Source of the DNA: Roseburia sp.
Lineage (GTDB): Bacteria > Bacillota_A > Clostridia > Lachnospirales > Lachnospiraceae
Direction: 5' to 3'
Assembly: GCA_019411365.1 (NCBI GenBank)
Contig: DXQT01000017.1
Coordinates: 1-54,182, forward strand
DNA: 54,182 bases
In this document: in pieces, positions 44,416-53,043 of the stretch
How the letters are laid out: each line of letters opens with the position of its first letter
Position numbering within the stretch: position 1 is the first letter of the stretch
Position numbers and translations under genes: made by a program
The notes under the pieces: generated by a model
Databases searched by the model: none
What the model was told of the DNA's origin: nothing
The model's input: only the letters and a program-made list of their open reading frames with translations

Positions 44416-46668
44416 TTATAAATGCCAGATATCCTCGTTATACTGTGCAATGGTTCTGTCAGATGAGAAGAAACCTGCCTGGCTCATGTTTACGAGCATT
44501 TTTTTCGCCCATGCCATACGGTCTTCGTAATCTGCAAAGATGCGCTCTTTTGCTGCAACATATTCCTCGAAATCCGGTAATGTCATAAACCAGTCTTTGT
44601 TTAATAATTCATTGTAGAGACGCTCTAAGTTTTCTCTGCATCCGACTGCCATCATCTCATCACTCACGATGAAGTCGATCGCACGTCTGATGTTCTCATC
44701 ATTGTCATAGTAGCTTCTGGAAACATAATCTGCTTTTGCATAGTGCTCGATCACCTGCTCAGATGTCTCACCGAAGATGTAAATGTTATCGTCCCCAACG
44801 AACTGATGCATCTCAACGTTTGCACCGTCCATAGTACCAATCGCTACTGCACCGTTTAACATGAATTTCATGTTGGATGTTCCGGATGCCTCTTTGGAAG
44901 CAAGGGAAATCTGCTCATGGATATCTGCTGCCGGGATTAATTTTTCAGCCAGTGTTACATTGTAGTTTTCTACCATAACAACTTTTAAGTATGGAGAAAC
45001 CTCCGGATCTTTGCTGATCAGTTCCTGTAAGCAAAGGATCAGATGAATGATATCTTTTGCAATGACATAAGCCGGAGCTGCCTTTGCACCGAAAATAACA
45101 GTGATCGGACGGGCTGGTTTTTTGCCTGCTTTGATCTCAAAATATTTGTGGATCACATAGAGTGCATTCATCTGCTGTCTCTTATACTCGTGTAATCTCT
45201 TGATCTGGATATCGTAAATAGAGTTCTCATTTAACTCGATACCCTGTGTTTTTGCAAGATAATCTTTTAATTCTGCTTTCTTTGCATTCTTAACATCAAG
45301 AATCTTCTGTAATACTGCTTCATCATTTACAAATGCACCTAATTTTTCAAGTTCTGTTGCATCTTTCTTGAAGCCGTCGCCGATCAGGGATTCGAATAAT
45401 GCAGTGAGTTCCGGGTCACAGTGTAATAACCAGCGGCGGAAAGTGATTCCGTTTGTCTTGTTATTGAACTTCTCAGGATAGATCTTGTAGAAGTTATTCA
45501 GTTCAGAGTTCTTTAAAATCTCTGTGTGAAGATATGCAACACCGTTGATGCTGTAGCCGTAATGGATATCCATGTGTGCCATATGGACACGTCTCTCATC
45601 ATCGATGATCGCTACAGACTTATCATCAAATTTTTTCACAACACGGCTGTTTAATTCATAAATGATCGGCATTAACTGTGGAACTGCTTTCTCCAGGAAA
45701 TGGATCGGCCATTTTTCCAGAGCTTCTGCTAAAATAGTATGGTTTGTGTAAGCACATGTTTTGGATACAATATCAATTGCCTCATCCATTAAGATTCCGC
45801 GTTCCATTAATAAACGGATCAGTTCAGGAATTACCATACTTGGATGTGTATCGTTGATCTGAACTACTGCGTACTCATTTAATTTGTGTAAATCGCCGCC
45901 TCTTGCAAGTGTCTCATCGATGATCAGTCTTGCTGCGTTGCTTACCATGAAATACTGCTGGTAAACACGGAGGATACGTCCCTTATCATCAGAATCATCC
46001 GGATATAAGAATAAAGTAAGGTTCTTTTTGATGTCCTCTTTATCAAAATCAATTCCATCACCAACTAAGCTTTCATCTACTGTCTCTACATCGAATAAAT
46101 GAAGCTTTGTGGTACGGTTGTTATATCCTAATACATCAATATCGTACATTCTGGACTGCAGATTGAATCCACCGAACTGAATGGTGTATGCTCTATCTGT
46201 CTTTGTCAGCCAGCTCTCTTTCTCGATCCATGGGTTTGGAGTCTCATGCTGGAGATTGTTCTCAAATACCTGTTTGAATAATCCGTAGTGGTAATTTAAA
46301 CCAACACCGTCACCGTTTAAACCAAGTGTAGCGATAGAGTCAAGGAAACATGCTGCAAGACGTCCAAGTCCACCATTTCCCAAAGATGGTTCCGGCTCAA
46401 CCTCCTCGATCTCTGCAAGGCTCTTGCCATTGTCTGCCAGTAATTTTTTTACATCCTCATAAATTCCAAGATTGATCAGGTTGTTGGATAATAATTTTCC
46501 GATCAGGAATTCTGCTGAAATATAATATAATTTTCTTTTTCCCTCGTTGCTGACTTTCTCCTCTGCCATTCCTTTTGTCATTTCAAGTAAAGAGAAGTAT
46601 AATTCTTTGTTACTGCACTGGGAAATTGCTTTTCCTGTTCTTTTTGTTACGATTTCCTGTAAATTCAT
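44416..46668 (-). CDS. glgP: Glycogen/starch phosphorylase, second paralogue (750 residues)
   Basis: GT35 enzyme. Landmarks match the other copy: [38 protein letters not shown], and the PLP segment [32 protein letters not shown]. It is 72 residues shorter than the 822-residue copy and shows only moderate identity, so this is an old duplication or two separate lineages. Monocistronic, with its own terminator and a divergent AraC regulator upstream, which suggests different control from the ileS-linked copy. Start [12 protein letters not shown]. Confidence 0.95.
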   Translation of the reverse strand: MNLQEIVTKRTGKAISQCSNKELYFSLLEMTKGMAEEKVSNEGKRKLYYISAEFLIGKLLSNNLINLGIYEDVKKLLADNGKSLAEIEEVEPEPSLGNGGLGRLAACFLDSIATLGLNGDGVGLNYHYGLFKQVFENNLQHETPNPWIEKESWLTKTDRAYTIQFGGFNLQSRMYDIDVLGYNNRTTKLHLFDVETVDESLVGDGIDFDKEDIKKNLTLFLYPDDSDDKGRILRVYQQYFMVSNAARLIIDETLARGGDLHKLNEYAVVQINDTHPSMVIPELIRLLMERGILMDEAIDIVSKTCAYTNHTILAEALEKWPIHFLEKAVPQLMPIIYELNSRVVKKFDDKSVAIIDDERRVHMAHMDIHYGYSINGVAYLHTEILKNSELNNFYKIYPEKFNNKTNGITFRRWLLHCDPELTALFESLIGDGFKKDATELEKLGAFVNDEAVLQKILDVKNAKKAELKDYLAKTQGIELNENSIYDIQIKRLHEYKRQQMNALYVIHKYFEIKAGKKPARPITVIFGAKAAPAYVIAKDIIHLILCLQELISKDPEVSPYLKVVMVENYNVTLAEKLIPAADIHEQISLASKEASGTSNMKFMLNGAVAIGTMDGANVEMHQFVGDDNIYIFGETSEQVIEHYAKADYVSRSYYDNDENIRRAIDFIVSDEMMAVGCRENLERLYNELLNKDWFMTLPDFEEYVAAKERIFADYEDRMAWAKKMLVNMSQAGFFSSDRTIAQYNEDIWHL

Positions 46669-46779
46669 GATTTACTCCTTTCCTTGCGCCTGTTGGCGAA
46701 AGCTTATTGTATTGTCCGCCGCATTTTCTGCCGCAGTTGTTTTCGTGTTTTTTCGTAAAACCGATGTTTTATGATTAAT

Positions 46780-46852
46780 ATTATATTCAGGTACACCATT
46801 TTATTCTTGTAATATTCCATACAAAAGTGGTACAATCCTATCATGTTATAAA
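46780..46852. promoter_or_regulatory. Divergent promoter region between glgP (44416) and the AraC gene
   Basis: Minus strand: TATAAT at 46780-46785 for the phosphorylase. Plus strand: extended -10 TGtTATAAA at 46844-46852 for the AraC gene. ATCAT/ATGAT dyad at 46840-46856. Neither has a good -35. The rest of the 341-bp gap shows no other feature. Confidence 0.35.
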
Positions 46853-47009
46853 TGATGTATTATTTTAGCCTCTTTAAAATTGTGTAAACATAACAAAATG
46901 AGCACCTTGTTTTTGTGCACTTTTCAATCATGTTGTTTTATTTTCCGGATTGCAGCGCAAAGTGCATGTTTTCGGCACAATAAAATCATCACAAAGGAGT
47001 ATGTACCTT

Positions 47010-47894
47010 ATGAATATACTGGAATACGAAAATTATCAGGAAAAAATCTCCCATGGAAACCCTTTATTTCCATATATCACTTATCTGTGTTCTATCCCAC
47101 TGGATTTTTCTTATGTGCCAATCCACTGGCATGACGAAATGGAGATTATCTATATAAAGAAGGGACACGGCATTATCACCGTGGACTTCACACAATACCA
47201 GGTCAGTGCCGGAACGCTCGCACTTATCATTCCGGGACAATTACATTCGATTGAACAATACGAAAACGAAAGTATGGAATATGAAAATATTATTTTTCAT
47301 CCGCAGATTCTTTTATCCAAGCAGACCGACACCTGCAGCACTGACTATTTTTCCCCGCTGATGGACGGAACGCTCACAATTCCGGTACTCTATCAGCCCG
47401 GTGATCCCTATTACAAAGAGATTTCCGCCTGTGTCGATGCAAACGATGAAATCAGCAAAACCAATCCGCCAGCTTACCAGCTTTTCATCAAAAGCCAGCT
47501 TTTCATGCTTTTTTATATTCTTTTCAACAAGTGCAGTTCCAGAAATGTCCAGAAAAAAGATTACAAATCTCTGGAAAAAATGAAGTTGATCTTAAAATTT
47601 GTGGAAAATAATTACATGGAAAAAATCACGATTGAAGATGTAGCAAAAGAAGTTAATTTAAGCCAGTCACATTTTATGAAATATTTTAAAAATACGATGG
47701 GAACCTCCTTTATCGACTATCTGAATGAATACCGGCTGACGATGGCTTCCAGACTTTTGATTTCCTCCGATTCTTCGATTTTAGATATCGCAGCGGAAGT
47801 GGGATTTGATAATCTTTCCTATTTTAACCGGTCGTTCAAAAAACGCTTCCAGCAGACCCCGAGGGAATACCGGAAGCGTTATGCACAGCCATAA
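47010..47894 (+). CDS. AraC family transcriptional regulator
   Basis: About 294 residues. N-terminal cupin sensor (PIHWHDEMEIIYIKKGHGII) and a C-terminal pair of helix-turn-helices (ITIEDVAKEVNLSQSHFMKY, then LDIAAEVGFDNLSYFNRSFK, followed by FQQTPREYR). The ATG at 47010 has AAGGAG 10 nt upstream; a longer reading from 46950 lacks this. Divergent from a glycogen phosphorylase gene, so it may sense a sugar and control it; that is inference. Confidence 0.9.
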   Translation: MNILEYENYQEKISHGNPLFPYITYLCSIPLDFSYVPIHWHDEMEIIYIKKGHGIITVDFTQYQVSAGTLALIIPGQLHSIEQYENESMEYENIIFHPQILLSKQTDTCSTDYFSPLMDGTLTIPVLYQPGDPYYKEISACVDANDEISKTNPPAYQLFIKSQLFMLFYILFNKCSSRNVQKKDYKSLEKMKLILKFVENNYMEKITIEDVAKEVNLSQSHFMKYFKNTMGTSFIDYLNEYRLTMASRLLISSDSSILDIAAEVGFDNLSYFNRSFKKRFQQTPREYRKRYAQP

Positions 47895-47900
47895 CTAAGA

Positions 47901-48398
47901 TCATCCTATCACATAATAACCAACAATTCCGCACACGATCCCTGCCAGCGCACCAGCAGCGATATCCTTTGGCTCATGCACTCCGACCAGCACGCGCACG
48001 ATGCCAAGAAGCAAACCGATGATCCCGAGCATTACCCCTGCTCCCGGATGCTCGTAAAAAATCGTCATTGCGATAATGAAAACAGAAAATACGTGCCGGC
48101 TTGGAAATGATTTTCCTTTTGTGTCTTTTTCCAGTACTGGCGGCATGTCAAATTTTTCATACGGTCTTGGCGCATTGATGATTTTCCGGACAATGGAAAG
48201 TCCCACAAAGGACACTGCCGGAACAAGTATCGCTCGCCAGAGCCATGGATTTTTATCTGTAAACAGCATAAAAAGATAGAGCGGATACACGCAGAATACC
48301 AGTGCTGTCAGCACATGGTTCAGACTTGTCACACGCTTTGCACGCTCCGGATTGCTCCGAAGCGGTTCTGTAATTTTGATATACTGTTCTTTTGTCAT
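47901..48398 (-). CDS. PAP2 family phosphatase (membrane)
   Basis: 165 residues, five membrane helices. The three lipid-phosphatase motifs are present: RKIINAPRPYEKF (motif 1, Lys and Arg-Pro), KSFPSRHVFS (motif 2, PSRH) and GVHEPKDIAAG (motif 3, His and Asp). Acts on undecaprenyl pyrophosphate or phosphatidic-acid-type lipids. Its end faces the AraC gene with only 6 nt between. Confidence 0.92.
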   Translation of the reverse strand: MTKEQYIKITEPLRSNPERAKRVTSLNHVLTALVFCVYPLYLFMLFTDKNPWLWRAILVPAVSFVGLSIVRKIINAPRPYEKFDMPPVLEKDTKGKSFPSRHVFSVFIIAMTIFYEHPGAGVMLGIIGLLLGIVRVLVGVHEPKDIAAGALAGIVCGIVGYYVIG

Positions 48399-48462
48399 AG
48401 CAAAAAATCATTTCCTTCCCGGTAATTGTTTTATCAATCTATGGTTTGAGATTATCTTAATA

Positions 48463-48912
48463 TTACACTTCGCTTCCGATGACTGCAAGCACTGCCCCTA
48501 TAAAAATAAAGAAATCAGACACATTAAAAATAATCCTCCGAAACCATTTCGGTCCGGTCTGAAACCGCACATAATCCACAACATGGTGCTTTGTATAGCG
48601 GTCATATAAATTGCTCAGTCCGCCGCCGGCTAACATGGCAAGTCCCGTTTTTGTGAGTTTTTTTCCAGTCATCCGCATTGCAAAATAATAAACGACTGCC
48701 ACAAAAGCCATGATGACACTGTGTATCGCAGTCATGGCTTTCGGATGTTTTGCGAGAAGATTTAACGTTGCACCTTTGTTGTAGAACTTCTCTATGCAGA
48801 TCATTCCACCGAGACGTGGATTTTTTACTTTTCTGGCGTATTTTTTATCAATATATTTTTTCAGAAAAAAATCAAGCGTAAAAATCGCTGCAGTGATTGC
48901 TAAATAGACCAT
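48463..48912 (-). CDS. Signal peptidase II-like protein
   Basis: About 149 residues from the ATG at 48910-48912 (GGGAG ahead). Four membrane helices with both LspA catalytic aspartates in place: NLYDRYTKHHVVDY and FNVSDFFIFIG. The first helix starts ITAAIFTLDFFLKKYI, where LspA has its conserved Asp and Lys. It removes lipoprotein signal peptides if active. It is diverged from standard LspA, so a main lspA may exist elsewhere; I leave the symbol empty. Confidence 0.8.
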   Translation of the reverse strand: MVYLAITAAIFTLDFFLKKYIDKKYARKVKNPRLGGMICIEKFYNKGATLNLLAKHPKAMTAIHSVIMAFVAVVYYFAMRMTGKKLTKTGLAMLAGGGLSNLYDRYTKHHVVDYVRFQTGPKWFRRIIFNVSDFFIFIGAVLAVIGSEV

Positions 48913-48986
48913 GCCGCAGGCTCCCTTCTTCCTCTCTCCTGCACCCATTGTAGCACATATTTTTTTCATTAAAAACGTTTTTATAC

Positions 48987-49026
48987 AAAAAAAACAGGAA
49001 ACCTTTGAGATTCCTCAAAAGCTTCC
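48987..49026 (-). terminator. Terminator left from the lost sugar transporter operon
   Basis: 13-bp stem GGAAACCTTTGAG/CTCAAAAGCTTCC (48997-49009 with 49014-49026, G-U pairs included), loop of 4; on the minus strand a run of T follows. It sits 32 nt after the pseudogene stop. Confidence 0.85.
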
Positions 49027-49057
49027 CGCCTCTTATCTGAACCAAATATAATTTTTC

Positions 49058-49323
49058 CTACCCCTTCACACTTCCAAGTGCAATTCCCTGCACGATATAG
49101 CGTGACAGGAACAAATAAACGATGATAACCGGGAAAATGGAGAATGCAATCTGCGCTGCCTCGATCAGTGAAGTGATCAGTACATATACCAGAATTTCTG
49201 CGCATCCTCATTTACAGGTTCCACTGCACCTGACTCTTTCACATCACCTGTTTTTCCTCAACCCGAAAAGACAAGCGCCATGCAGCTCAATAGCAGCACT
49301 GCTCTTTTCCACTTTTCCCTCAT
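49058..49323 (-). pseudogene. Deletion scar: sugar-binding lipoprotein N-terminus joined to MalG-type permease C-terminus
   Basis: From ATG 49321-49323 the minus strand reads a lipoprotein signal, MREKWKRAVLLLSCMALVFS then Gly. A TGA (49258-49260) stands exactly where the lipobox cysteine should be, and the same frame continues GKTGDVKESGAVEPVNEDAQ, KFWYMY. Near 49177 a different frame takes over, SLIEAAQIAFSIFPVIIVYL then FLSRYIVQGIALGSVKG and a stop at 49058, the typical end of a MalG/AraQ sugar ABC permease. So the binding-protein start and the second permease end remain and the rest is gone. Confidence 0.72.
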
Positions 49324-49406
49324 TTTTTTATCCATCCCACAGTTTAACCCCTGGGTTCTGCCGCTCGTAACATGGATTGACGCAGGCTCATAACCTAAAC
49401 TCCGGG

Positions 49407-49862
49407 CTACGCCATGCTATTGACTGTTTTATATTTATAAAGCATCTCCGCATGGTTCTGTTCTTCGATCTGAATGTCTGCCAAAAGTTTTCTGACACCC
49501 GGATCACCGAATGCAAACACTTCCGTATTGTAAGTGGAAGAAACAAGTTTTTCTGTTCCGATACAGTCTGTTGCAAGGAAACAGTCCGTTTTCTTATCTT
49601 CGGAAGGTGCCATGCTGTAGGTAGCAGCCGGGTTATAATCTTTTCCATCACTGTCGTTGCAGTCGCAGGAAGGAACTTTTCCAGACAGCACCTGTGTCAG
49701 GGATTCTAAATGCTTCTGCTCTTTTCCATGCAGATCTGTGAACAGGTCAATGAGCACCTGATCTTTGGCAAGTTTACTGTATCTCTCGTATTTTTCCACG
49801 CAGCACTGCTCCTGTGTCTGTAAGTCTTTGATCACGGTTGTCTCTTTTTCGCTCAATATCAT
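49407..49862 (-). CDS. CotF-like spore coat / ferritin-like protein
   Basis: 151 residues. Two helical pairs in ferritin-like arrangement: EQCCVEKYERYSKLAKDQ with HGKEQKHLESLTQVL, and IGTEKLVSSTYNTEVFAF with IQIEEQNHAEMLYKYK. The Glu and Glu-x-x-His pattern is that of the Coat F family found in spore formers. The middle segment with SCDCNDSDGKD is disordered. A sporulation role is likely from the family, not from context. Confidence 0.75.
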   Translation of the reverse strand: MILSEKETTVIKDLQTQEQCCVEKYERYSKLAKDQVLIDLFTDLHGKEQKHLESLTQVLSGKVPSCDCNDSDGKDYNPAATYSMAPSEDKKTDCFLATDCIGTEKLVSSTYNTEVFAFGDPGVRKLLADIQIEEQNHAEMLYKYKTVNSMA

Positions 49863-49917
49863 CTTTCTACCTCTTTCCGACGGATTTTAAAACCCGCACA
49901 TTTTTTTCACGATGATA

Positions 49918-50856
49918 TTATGAGTCATAAAAATGGTAATTATTCACTATTTCGTGAAAATCTGCTGCCCGGGCAGACAGACTGATAAATCTTTTTGGCG
50001 TCATTCCATATTTCTTTTTAAACTCCCGATGGAAATAAGACAAATTCGAAAATCCACAGGCGAGCGCCACCTCGAGCGTATTTGTCTCCCCATTTTCAAA
50101 CTGGTCTGCCGCGCGCTCCAGACGCACATTTTTGATGTACTGCACGCATGACATTCCCATGTATTTTTTGAAAAAACGCATAAAATAATACTCACTGAAA
50201 AAACAGATTCCGGCAAGTCCTGAAATCGTCAGTTCCTCCATATAGTGTGCATCGATATAACTTAAAACTTCTTTTAACTTTTTCGCATGTTCTGTCAAAA
50301 TCGCATCTGCCTCTGTATTCCGGGTACAATATGGAATCAAAGCCGCCACAAACTGCAACAGATATGACTTGATAGCAATCTCGTATCCGGGTGTTTTTTT
50401 GTCATACTCCGTGTTTATATCCTCAAACAGATCTGCTGCCTTTTCGTAAAGCGGATGTCCTTTTTTGATTACAAACGGCGGGATCAATTTCTGGTTCATC
50501 AGTGGATTCAAATACCGGAGGGCACAGATATCCGCAGCCTTTGCACCAAGAAAATCCATATGAAACACATACGTTTCCGACTGCATGCGCTCCTCTTTTT
50601 CATTGGAAATCGCATGCAGCACCGCAGGCGGAATAAAAATCAGATCTCCCTCTTCCACATCATAAGTTTCAAGATGGATCTGATATGTGCAGCTTCCCTT
50701 CTCAATCCGTGTAAATTCTGCCTCCTCATGCCAGTGCGCCGTGACATAAGGATACTCTTTCCATAACGGCGTCACATATTTTTGCAGCGGAAAAATTTCT
50801 TCGCCGTGTCTGGCGTTTTCATGCTGGTCTAAGGATAGGGTTATTTTTTCTTTCAT
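49918..50856 (-). CDS. AraC family transcriptional regulator (alpha-glucoside locus)
   Basis: 312 residues. Cupin sensor (VTAHWHEEAEFTRIEKGSCT, EEGDLIFIPPAVLHAIS) and C-terminal helix-turn-helices (LTISGLAGICFFSEYYFMRF; LEVALACGFSNLSYFHREFK; YGMTPKRF). GAGGA precedes the ATG. Divergent from the GH13 glucosidase gene and next to the transporter scar, so it probably controlled that locus; that is inference. Confidence 0.9.
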   Translation of the reverse strand: MKEKITLSLDQHENARHGEEIFPLQKYVTPLWKEYPYVTAHWHEEAEFTRIEKGSCTYQIHLETYDVEEGDLIFIPPAVLHAISNEKEERMQSETYVFHMDFLGAKAADICALRYLNPLMNQKLIPPFVIKKGHPLYEKAADLFEDINTEYDKKTPGYEIAIKSYLLQFVAALIPYCTRNTEADAILTEHAKKLKEVLSYIDAHYMEELTISGLAGICFFSEYYFMRFFKKYMGMSCVQYIKNVRLERAADQFENGETNTLEVALACGFSNLSYFHREFKKKYGMTPKRFISLSARAADFHEIVNNYHFYDS

Positions 50857-50989
50857 TGTATTGATTCCTCTTTAACATCATTGAAATAGATGGCAAAACG
50901 CCTTCTAGTCTGTCTTAATCCACATTTGTATAGCAGTTTTGTGCAATAATATCTTATATTTATGCAAGATTTTTCGTTTCTTCTATTCT

Positions 50990-50998
50990 ATTATAACA
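50990..50998 (-). promoter_or_regulatory. Extended -10 promoter (TGtTATAAT) of the AraC gene at 49918
   Basis: Minus-strand TATAAT at 50990-50995 with TG one base upstream; leader of about 130 nt. The family A repeat begins 19 nt further upstream, so the repeat replaces the natural -35 region or lies just behind it. Confidence 0.5.
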
Positions 50999-51016
50999 GT
51001 ATCATACAATCAAGTG

Positions 51017-51238
51017 CAGAGATTACGAAACTCAAAGTTGTGTAAATTTAATTGTGAAAAATTAACAAAAGCTTGAGAAAACACTGGGGAGCGGTCGGCA
51101 CTTAGAAGGTAGGCACGACATTAGTCGTGACTGGCTTCTTAGTACCGTTACCAGCGACACGTAGCGAAAGCGTGTTTTCGAAAATTTTGTTAATTTTGAA
51201 CAATTTTAATAAACCAAAAAATGAGTTTCGCACCCCAG
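51017..51238. repeat. MITE-like foldback repeat, family A copy 3 (upstream of the GH13 gene)
   Basis: 222 bp, inverted in relation to copies 1 and 2. Ends CAGAGATTACGAAACTCA and TGAGTTTCGCACCCCAG; flanks AATCAAGTG (51008-51016) and AATCAAATG (51239-51247) are a decayed target duplication. The interior has the same blocks as copy 2 in reverse order (GGGGAGCGGTCGG, CTTAGAAGG, TAGTACCGTTACCAGCGACA, GTGTTTTCGAAAATTTTG). It ends 27 nt before the glucosidase ATG, so the gene's promoter lies before or within the repeat. Confidence 0.85.
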
Positions 51239-51264
51239 AATCAAATGAAAGAAAAGGAGAATTT

Positions 51265-52956
51265 ATGAAAAGAAAATGGTGGCATGATAAAGTAGCTTAT
51301 CAGATTTACCCAAAAAGTTTTTTGGATACAAACGGAGATGGGATTGGCGACTTAAAGGGAATCATCTCAAAGCTGGACTATTTAAAAGAACTCGGAATCG
51401 ACATCATCTGGCTCTCCCCGGTTTACGAATCCCCTTTTGTCGATCAGGGATATGACATTTCCGATTACTATAAAATTGCAGAACAGTTTGGCACAATGGA
51501 TGATTTTGACACCCTTGTCGCCGAAATGAAAAAACGCGGTATGCACCTGATCATGGATCTTGTGGTAAACCACTGTTCCGACAAACACGAATGGTTTCAA
51601 AAAGCACTCGCCGACCCAGACGGTCCTTACGCCGGCTACTTCTATTTCCGTGAGGGAAAAGACGGCAAAGCACCAAGCAATTACCGCTCCAATTTTGGCG
51701 GATCTGCATGGACAAAAATTCCCGGCACAAATAAATATTATCTCCACACCTTTGCGAAGGAACAGCCTGATTTAAACTGGGAGAACCCAATCGTCCGCAA
51801 AAAAATCTATGAGATGATCAACTGGTGGTTCGAAAAAGGCATTTCCGGTTTCCGTATTGATGCCATTATCAATATCAAGAAAAATCTTGATTTTCCATCC
51901 TTCCCGGCGGACGGCGGCGACGGACTTGTCTCCTGCGATAAAATGTTAGCTTCCGCGCATGGAATCGGCACTTTTTTAGAGGAAATGAAGCATGAAACGT
52001 TTGACAAATACGACGCTTTTACTGTCGGCGAAGTATTTCATTTAAAAGAGGATGAACTGCGTGAATTTATCGGTGAAAACGGTCATTTTTCCACCAAATT
52101 TGACTTTTCCGCCCATGTGCTCTCCAATGGGGAACACGGCTGGTATGACGCGCCCGCCCTCGATTTCAACCGGTGGCGCACTGCCCTTTTTAACACCCAG
52201 AAAGCGGATCTTACCGTTGGCTTTGAGGCAAATATTATCGAAAACCACGATGAGCCACGAGGTGCTACACATTATCTGCCTGCACACGCCAGAAATGAGG
52301 CCGGTGTAAAAATGCTTGCGGCCACTTACTTTTTACTGCGCGGAATTCCGTTTATCTATCAGGGGCAGGAAATCGGAATGACAAACTGTGTCCGAAACGA
52401 TATTTCCGAATATGATGACATCAGCACCAAAGACCAGTATCAGGCTGCTTTAAATGCCGGATGTTCAAAAGAGGCAGCACTTCACGCCTGCTATGAAAAC
52501 AGCCGCGACAATGCAAGAACACCTATGCAGTGGGACAGTTCTTTGCACGGCGGTTTCACCACCGGGACACCCTGGCTTGCAGAGAATCCAAACTATACAA
52601 AGATCAATGTAGCTGACCAGATGAACCGGTCAGATTCCGTTCTTTCTTTTTACAAAGAACTGATCGCACTCCGCAAAGCACCGGAATACGTGGAAACTTT
52701 CACTTACGGAACGTTTGCCGCTGCTTATGAAGATGTTGACCATATGTTTGCTTACTACCGCACCAATGAAGAAACCGGACAACGCATTCTGGTTGCCGGA
52801 AATTTCGGCACAGATACCGTGACACTGCCGCTTGAAAAACCGGCTGACCGGGTGCTTCTCACCAATGGAAAAACTGCGGATGTAATTTTAACCAGAAACA
52901 GAGAAAGTGCTTCTCTTATATTGGGAAGCTGCGACTGTGTTGTTTTATTATTATAG
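51265..52956 (+). CDS. Alpha-glucosidase, GH13 family (oligo-1,6-glucosidase group)
   Basis: 563 residues, intracellular (no signal peptide). GH13 regions: I DLVVNHCSD, II GFRIDAI with nucleophile D199, III TVGEVF with acid/base E256, IV ENHDEPR with D329. An early DTNGDGIGDLKGI is the usual calcium-loop-like QYPRS-group feature. Ala follows the nucleophile, as in alpha-1,4-type enzymes; Val there goes with 1,6-specific isomaltases. That specificity call is inference. The ATG at 51265 has AAGGAG 6 nt upstream; a reading open to 51127 would translate the foldback repeat and is rejected. Confidence 0.95.
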   Translation: MKRKWWHDKVAYQIYPKSFLDTNGDGIGDLKGIISKLDYLKELGIDIIWLSPVYESPFVDQGYDISDYYKIAEQFGTMDDFDTLVAEMKKRGMHLIMDLVVNHCSDKHEWFQKALADPDGPYAGYFYFREGKDGKAPSNYRSNFGGSAWTKIPGTNKYYLHTFAKEQPDLNWENPIVRKKIYEMINWWFEKGISGFRIDAIINIKKNLDFPSFPADGGDGLVSCDKMLASAHGIGTFLEEMKHETFDKYDAFTVGEVFHLKEDELREFIGENGHFSTKFDFSAHVLSNGEHGWYDAPALDFNRWRTALFNTQKADLTVGFEANIIENHDEPRGATHYLPAHARNEAGVKMLAATYFLLRGIPFIYQGQEIGMTNCVRNDISEYDDISTKDQYQAALNAGCSKEAALHACYENSRDNARTPMQWDSSLHGGFTTGTPWLAENPNYTKINVADQMNRSDSVLSFYKELIALRKAPEYVETFTYGTFAAAYEDVDHMFAYYRTNEETGQRILVAGNFGTDTVTLPLEKPADRVLLTNGKTADVILTRNRESASLILGSCDCVVLLL

Positions 52957-52994
52957 AGATGAAGTTTCAAATGTGAGAATTTCCGTTCTGTCAT

Positions 52995-53025
52995 GGAACA
53001 AGGCGTATCGGCTACGCCTTGTTCC
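52995..53025. terminator. 13-bp palindrome between convergent genes, possible bidirectional terminator
   Basis: GGAACAAGGCGTA/TACGCCTTGTTCC with a 5-nt loop (TCGGC). It lies between the GH13 stop (52956) and the anti-sigma stop (53044). There is no T run in either direction, so termination would have to be of another type. Confidence 0.4.
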
Positions 53026-53043
53026 TTGACCTCACTACACACC

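Noticed and set aside
49122..49370. Plus-strand reading frame of 82 codons
   Set aside because: It is the complement of the transporter scar and its codons match no protein pattern; no ribosome binding site.
51127..51264. N-terminal extension of the GH13 protein through the foldback repeat
   Set aside because: The extra 46 codons come from the repeat; the ATG at 51265 has a strong ribosome binding site and gives the normal GH13 N-terminus.
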